DNA of 64,000 nucleotides from Clonostachys chloroleuca (Eukaryota; Ascomycota; Sordariomycetes; Hypocreales; Bionectriaceae): contig JBANAY010000003.1 in assembly GCA_037952775.1 (NCBI GenBank), positions 15,996,001-16,060,000 on the forward strand, read 5' to 3'. Below the pieces are notes generated by a model. The model made no database searches and was not told the DNA's origin. It was given only the letters and a program-made list of their open reading frames with translations. The translations under genes and the position numbers were made by a program. This document shows positions 60,673 through 64,000 of the stretch, piece after piece (the first letter of the stretch is position 1; each line of letters begins with the position of its first letter).

Positions 60673-62779
60673 TTAATCTGCGTCGGAGTCATGGTTGAGC
60701 CAGTTCCTAGAGATAGTGTCATACTTGAGAATAACCTCGCCAGTCATCTGGCCAACTTCAACGACGACCTGTCGCCACAAATTCATCTCATAGGCCTCAG
60801 AGCCAGTCTTCGCCATGACAACAGCACACAGGTAGCTTGCAGAATCGCCTCCATTCTGATCCGGCTCGGCTTGGACAGAATTACCTTGATAATCCCGTGC
60901 ATGTGGTCCTGCGGCAGACGCGGGACAGAGAATGAGGCCGAAGGCTCTGTTGTCTGGCAGAGTCTCAGCAAGTTTAGAGGGAGGTGTCCACGAGACCACC
61001 ATCCCGGGACGAATCCGTTCTTTGAAATGGGTAGAAGATGCCCCTGGGTTCGTATCTCGACTAGAACGTTGTTCAAGCGCATCTGACGTGGCAGCCGAGC
61101 GACTTCCGACATTTGGGACAGCCACGGCTTTTGATTTTGTTTTAGACGGCAGCTGCCTGTTTCGCTGAGAGTCAATGTGCATTTCCCAAATCTTGTTGTA
61201 GAACCGCATGGCCTGCTGGGCGGTCACGCCGGGAGTCTGTACACATCGATCCTGGAATTCTGACGGGTCGAGGCGCAGAAGCTGAATTCCCGTTTCTGAA
61301 GGCGCGAGTAGTGAAGCATCGACTGGAGGTGAACCTGACTATATCATTTGTTTAGCTTCAACATGGAGAGGCAGAAAAAGGTCCGACAGTGTCTGACGAC
61401 AAGGGATGGTGGATTCACTCACATTGCTTCGTATCCATGATCTCAGTTGCTTATTATCCCACGTTCTAGGAACCTTGGCATCATACTTGATTTCAACAAC
61501 CTTGGGCACAATCACCCTCAATGTCTCCGCGTACCGCAGTGTGTTTCTGCTCGGTATGGAGTCTAGAATGCACGGATTCACACAAGCTATGACGACAGTC
61601 TTGCAATTCCGGAGAGCCGCCGGGTCAAAGACGTGCTTCAAGATCTTGGTCAGAGGCGTCTGGCGAAACGGAACGTGAGGCTTCCGTTTGGACGACGCAT
61701 CCGCGGCAGCCGTGTCCGCCTCAGCTTTACCTCTGATACAGTCTTTCAGCACCGAGAGACTGGCGTTGATTTCGCGAGTCTCGCGCATCCGCTGTGCGTC
61801 GTGATTCGTGGTATCTCTGGCCGCCTCGGATCCGGCGAGATCGACAAGGTAGAGCATCCCGTCTGCGTCATCATCTGGGGCGTCGGGCTTTTGCTGAATG
61901 CGAATTCTGCATATGGCGTGCGACCGTGACGAGGCGTCGTTCTTGTCCGTAGCCTCCGTGCGGCGCAGGGCCGTGGCTGTTTCAATATAAGACAGCATCT
62001 CGCTGGTGGTTGAGACGCGGTGCTCGAGGGCGCCGCTGAGCTGGATGACGCCAAAGGCATCTTCACGAATGGAGACAGGTCCACGCTTGTTGAGTAGGTC
62101 TGCAGATCTCACTGGTTAGAATTTGCGAGATGCCAAAACCGTCCAGTTTTCTCTTTCAAAACTTGCCGTATGCCGCATTGCCCGCGAGCTCAATCATAGC
62201 CATAGTAATCGTTCGTTCTTCATTGTGCTCGCCTCCCAACAATTCATCCGCAACCAACTTCTCAAGCCGGCTCACCGTATACGTCTTGCCTGAGCCTGTC
62301 TGGCCGTAGGCAAAGAGTGTGCCAATGCCACCGTTCTGTGGTGCCCAAGGCACCAATGGCTTCACGATATCAGTGTATACTTCCTCGGTGGTAGAGTCAG
62401 GGCCATATGCACGATCAACGCGAAAGTCGGCTGACTACCCACATATAAAGAAGTAGTTAGTACAACAGATCTGTTTAAGAAAGAACTGGGTGAGAAATGT
62501 ATTGTTTCATACCCGAAGCTCAGCCAGTCCTCGAACCGGTCTTTTCAGCTCGTGTATATCCAATACGCCCGGAACCGAGGGCCTAGGAAACACAGCCTGG
62601 GGTAGGCCAAGGTCAAGTTCGTCTTTGAGCAAGACTCTAAGTCGAGCTGCCACAATCATGTTGGGATTCGCCTCGGTAGATCCCTGTGCGGAGGATCTCT
62701 GCTTTGAGGCTGGCTGAGGTTTCCATCTTTGAACCAGCTTGTGAAAGCGGTCGACATTTTCTAGAATGTATTGATCCAT
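60673..62779 (-). CDS. Kinesin-13-like motor protein
   Basis: Four exons give 625 residues from ATG 62779. Introns are at 61339-61422, 62435-62512 and 62100-62166; the last has a GC donor (GCAAGT) and a CTGCAG acceptor, the only pair that yields the family motif NAAYDLLNKR. Motor motifs: MIVAARLRVLL, P-loop LFAYGQTGSGKTYT, switch I NDASSRSHAI, switch II YLVDLAGSEAARD, RQTPLTKILKHVFDP and IPSRNTLRYAETLRV. The motif set (EEVYTDIVKPLVP, DLLNKR) resembles kinesin-13 and related microtubule-depolymerising motors. The C-terminal 200 residues (with ERIRPGMVVSWTPPSKLAE and a final KYDTISRNWLN) are not a known neck or coiled coil to me. The motor sits near the middle, with about 90 residues in front. 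Confidence 0.88.
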
Positions 62780-63409
62780 CGTTTCTAAATTTCAGGTTGA
62801 GAGGATAGTTGAATGCTTGGTTTGTATAGATATGAGACGATGGCACACTACCTAGGTATAGGAGTATATATCTAATACCCAGAATATTGCTGCCTGAATC
62901 TAGGTGCACTTGAAACGGAGCGGTGAGATTTCGGGTTTCCTTCTCACCAATCTAATTATCAGATCAATGCCAAGTCATGCCGATTGTTGATTTTTATATT
63001 GCAGCCTGCTAGGCTTCTAGTTACACGGTTGCTGTAGTAATGGTGTGCTTACACAGCGAACATCCTTTCCATATATTGAACTCCTAGATGGGGTATCTGG
63101 AAGTCCCCTAGAGTGGAAGACGGTACAATGAGATGATAGGAGTCTGCTGTGCGATAAATAAGAAAGACGGCAGTACATTAGGTTTTCTGCGTGTCAGATC
63201 GAAGGAGAAGCAAATCCACCCTGATTATGCCCCTGAGGTGGGGAGCCGGGCGCTAAACTCAATTGGCGGCCGGTGGGGTTTGGGGATCTTCCAGGTGGGC
63301 TCAGGCCTGTAAGTTAGCTGCTGTAGGGCTTACGCTGGCCTGTGGCACTGGCGCCAGGCTGATCCATGGTCAAGGGGCGTGTCGCGTAGAATTCCATCGC
63401 CTGGGGAAA
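62780..63409. promoter_or_regulatory. Shared upstream region of the kinesin and PIG-S genes
   Basis: The kinesin gene (minus) and the PIG-S gene (plus) are divergent with about 630 bp between their starts. No specific site was identified; the right half is G/C-rich. No further gene is present. Confidence 0.35.
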
Positions 63410-64000
63410 ATGGACACTTCTCCCAGAAAAGCTCCCACCACCATCACCAACCGTTCGCTCGCTCCCTCGTCGACGATCCTCGTCCCAAACGTGCGCGCGA
63501 TGGCTCCTCCGCCATCAGGACCGACGCAGAAGGACACTGCATCGTCCGCTGCCGCATCCGAGTCTCCTGCTCCCGCCGCTCCCGCCGTCAAAGCCCCTCC
63601 CCCAGAGACGCCCACGGCCATCCGCCGCCGAAGCTACATCGTCCTGTCCTTCTGGCTGCTCGTTGTCTTCCTGGGTCTGCCATTCTGGTGGAAGACCACG
63701 ACCATCTATCGCGCCGACCTGCCACTGGATCGCATGCTAGAGTGGGCAGATGGAAAGGTATGCGCCACTCAATCCAACAGCTCTCCCTCATGGCTGACCG
63801 TTCTCCTCCCCTCGTGCTAGGCTTGCCGACCCGCCATCCCTATCCAAATCGCCGTCCATGCCGATTCTCTCCAGGAAGAAGAAGCCAACCATCTCGTTCG
63901 ACTGGCCCAGCATGCCATTGACGATCTCAACGACTTCTCTGGCCATCACCTGCGCCTCCAGCTTGCTCCCAGACAAGACCGTCCCCGCGAAGGCGAACAC
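63410..64000 (+). CDS. GPI transamidase subunit PIG-S/Gpi17, 5' part only
   Basis: Exon 1 starts at ATG 63410 (MDTSPRKAPTTITN) and ends at 63757. An intron at 63758-63820 leads in frame to the second exon, which runs off the window. A later in-frame ATG (MAPPPSGPTQ) is an alternative start. The Ala/Pro-rich N-terminus is followed by a single strongly hydrophobic helix (SYIVLSFWLLVVFLGLPFWW) and then TTTIYRADLPLDRML, the characteristic PIG-S start of the lumenal domain. After the intron, ACRPAIPIQIAVHA continues it. PIG-S is a subunit of the ER complex that attaches GPI anchors to proteins. Only the first 176 residues or so are visible. Confidence 0.9.

Overview
The window is nuclear DNA of a filamentous ascomycete (Pezizomycotina, most likely Sordariomycetes; I cannot name the species). 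This rests on short 48-97 bp introns with GTRNGT donors and CTRAC-like branch sites, and on families typical of these fungi: NACHT-WD40 NLR, HET protein, DUF7053, fungal opsin, GH51 and GH5 enzymes, Ral2/Mds3-type kelch protein, PIG-S. A tRNA-Arg carries the short intron typical of fungal tRNAs.

Layout, left to right. The 3' part of an NmrA-like gene converges on a large intronless gene (760-4302, minus) that joins a complete Mre11/SbcD-type phosphoesterase to a Rad50/SbcC-type ATPase in one chain. A kinase remnant follows (5.2-6.1 kb). An MFS permease and a GH51 arabinofuranosidase are transcribed divergently from about 0.8 kb of shared DNA (6.3-10.7 kb). A nearly pure A/T island (10.75-11.17 kb) borders a decayed kinase-like gene and a decayed HET gene (11.2-15.2 kb). 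Then come a fasciclin protein, a DUF7053 protein, a secreted GH5 exo-beta-1,3-glucanase, an FMN alpha-hydroxyacid dehydrogenase, a fungal opsin, and a Gfo/Idh/MocA oxidoreductase divergent from a second MFS transporter. The middle holds a patatin/Tgl lipase, the tRNA, a 1-Cys peroxiredoxin, a dead subtilase and a divergent CK2-alpha-like kinase. After a 3.9-kb gap come a kelch protein, a FATP/Fat1-type acyl-CoA synthetase, a 1625-aa NLR (alpha/beta hydrolase - NACHT - 12 WD40), a kinesin-13-like motor with a GC-AG intron, and the 5' end of PIG-S.

Three themes stand out. First, the Mre11-Rad50 type fusion puts nuclease and ATPase in fixed 1:1 ratio and has no Cys-x-x-Cys hook. It is the best candidate for something undescribed. 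Second, non-self-recognition type genes recur (NLR, HET, HET-linked kinases) and all but the NLR are broken. Third, at least four otherwise well-kept genes (FMN dehydrogenase, opsin, second MFS, kelch) each carry exactly one frameshift, three of them a single lost base. This looks more like residual assembly indels than four independent gene deaths, so some of the pseudogene calls are provisional.

Limits: all intron borders were placed by eye from splice consensus and reading frame. Family names come from recognisable motifs, not from a search.
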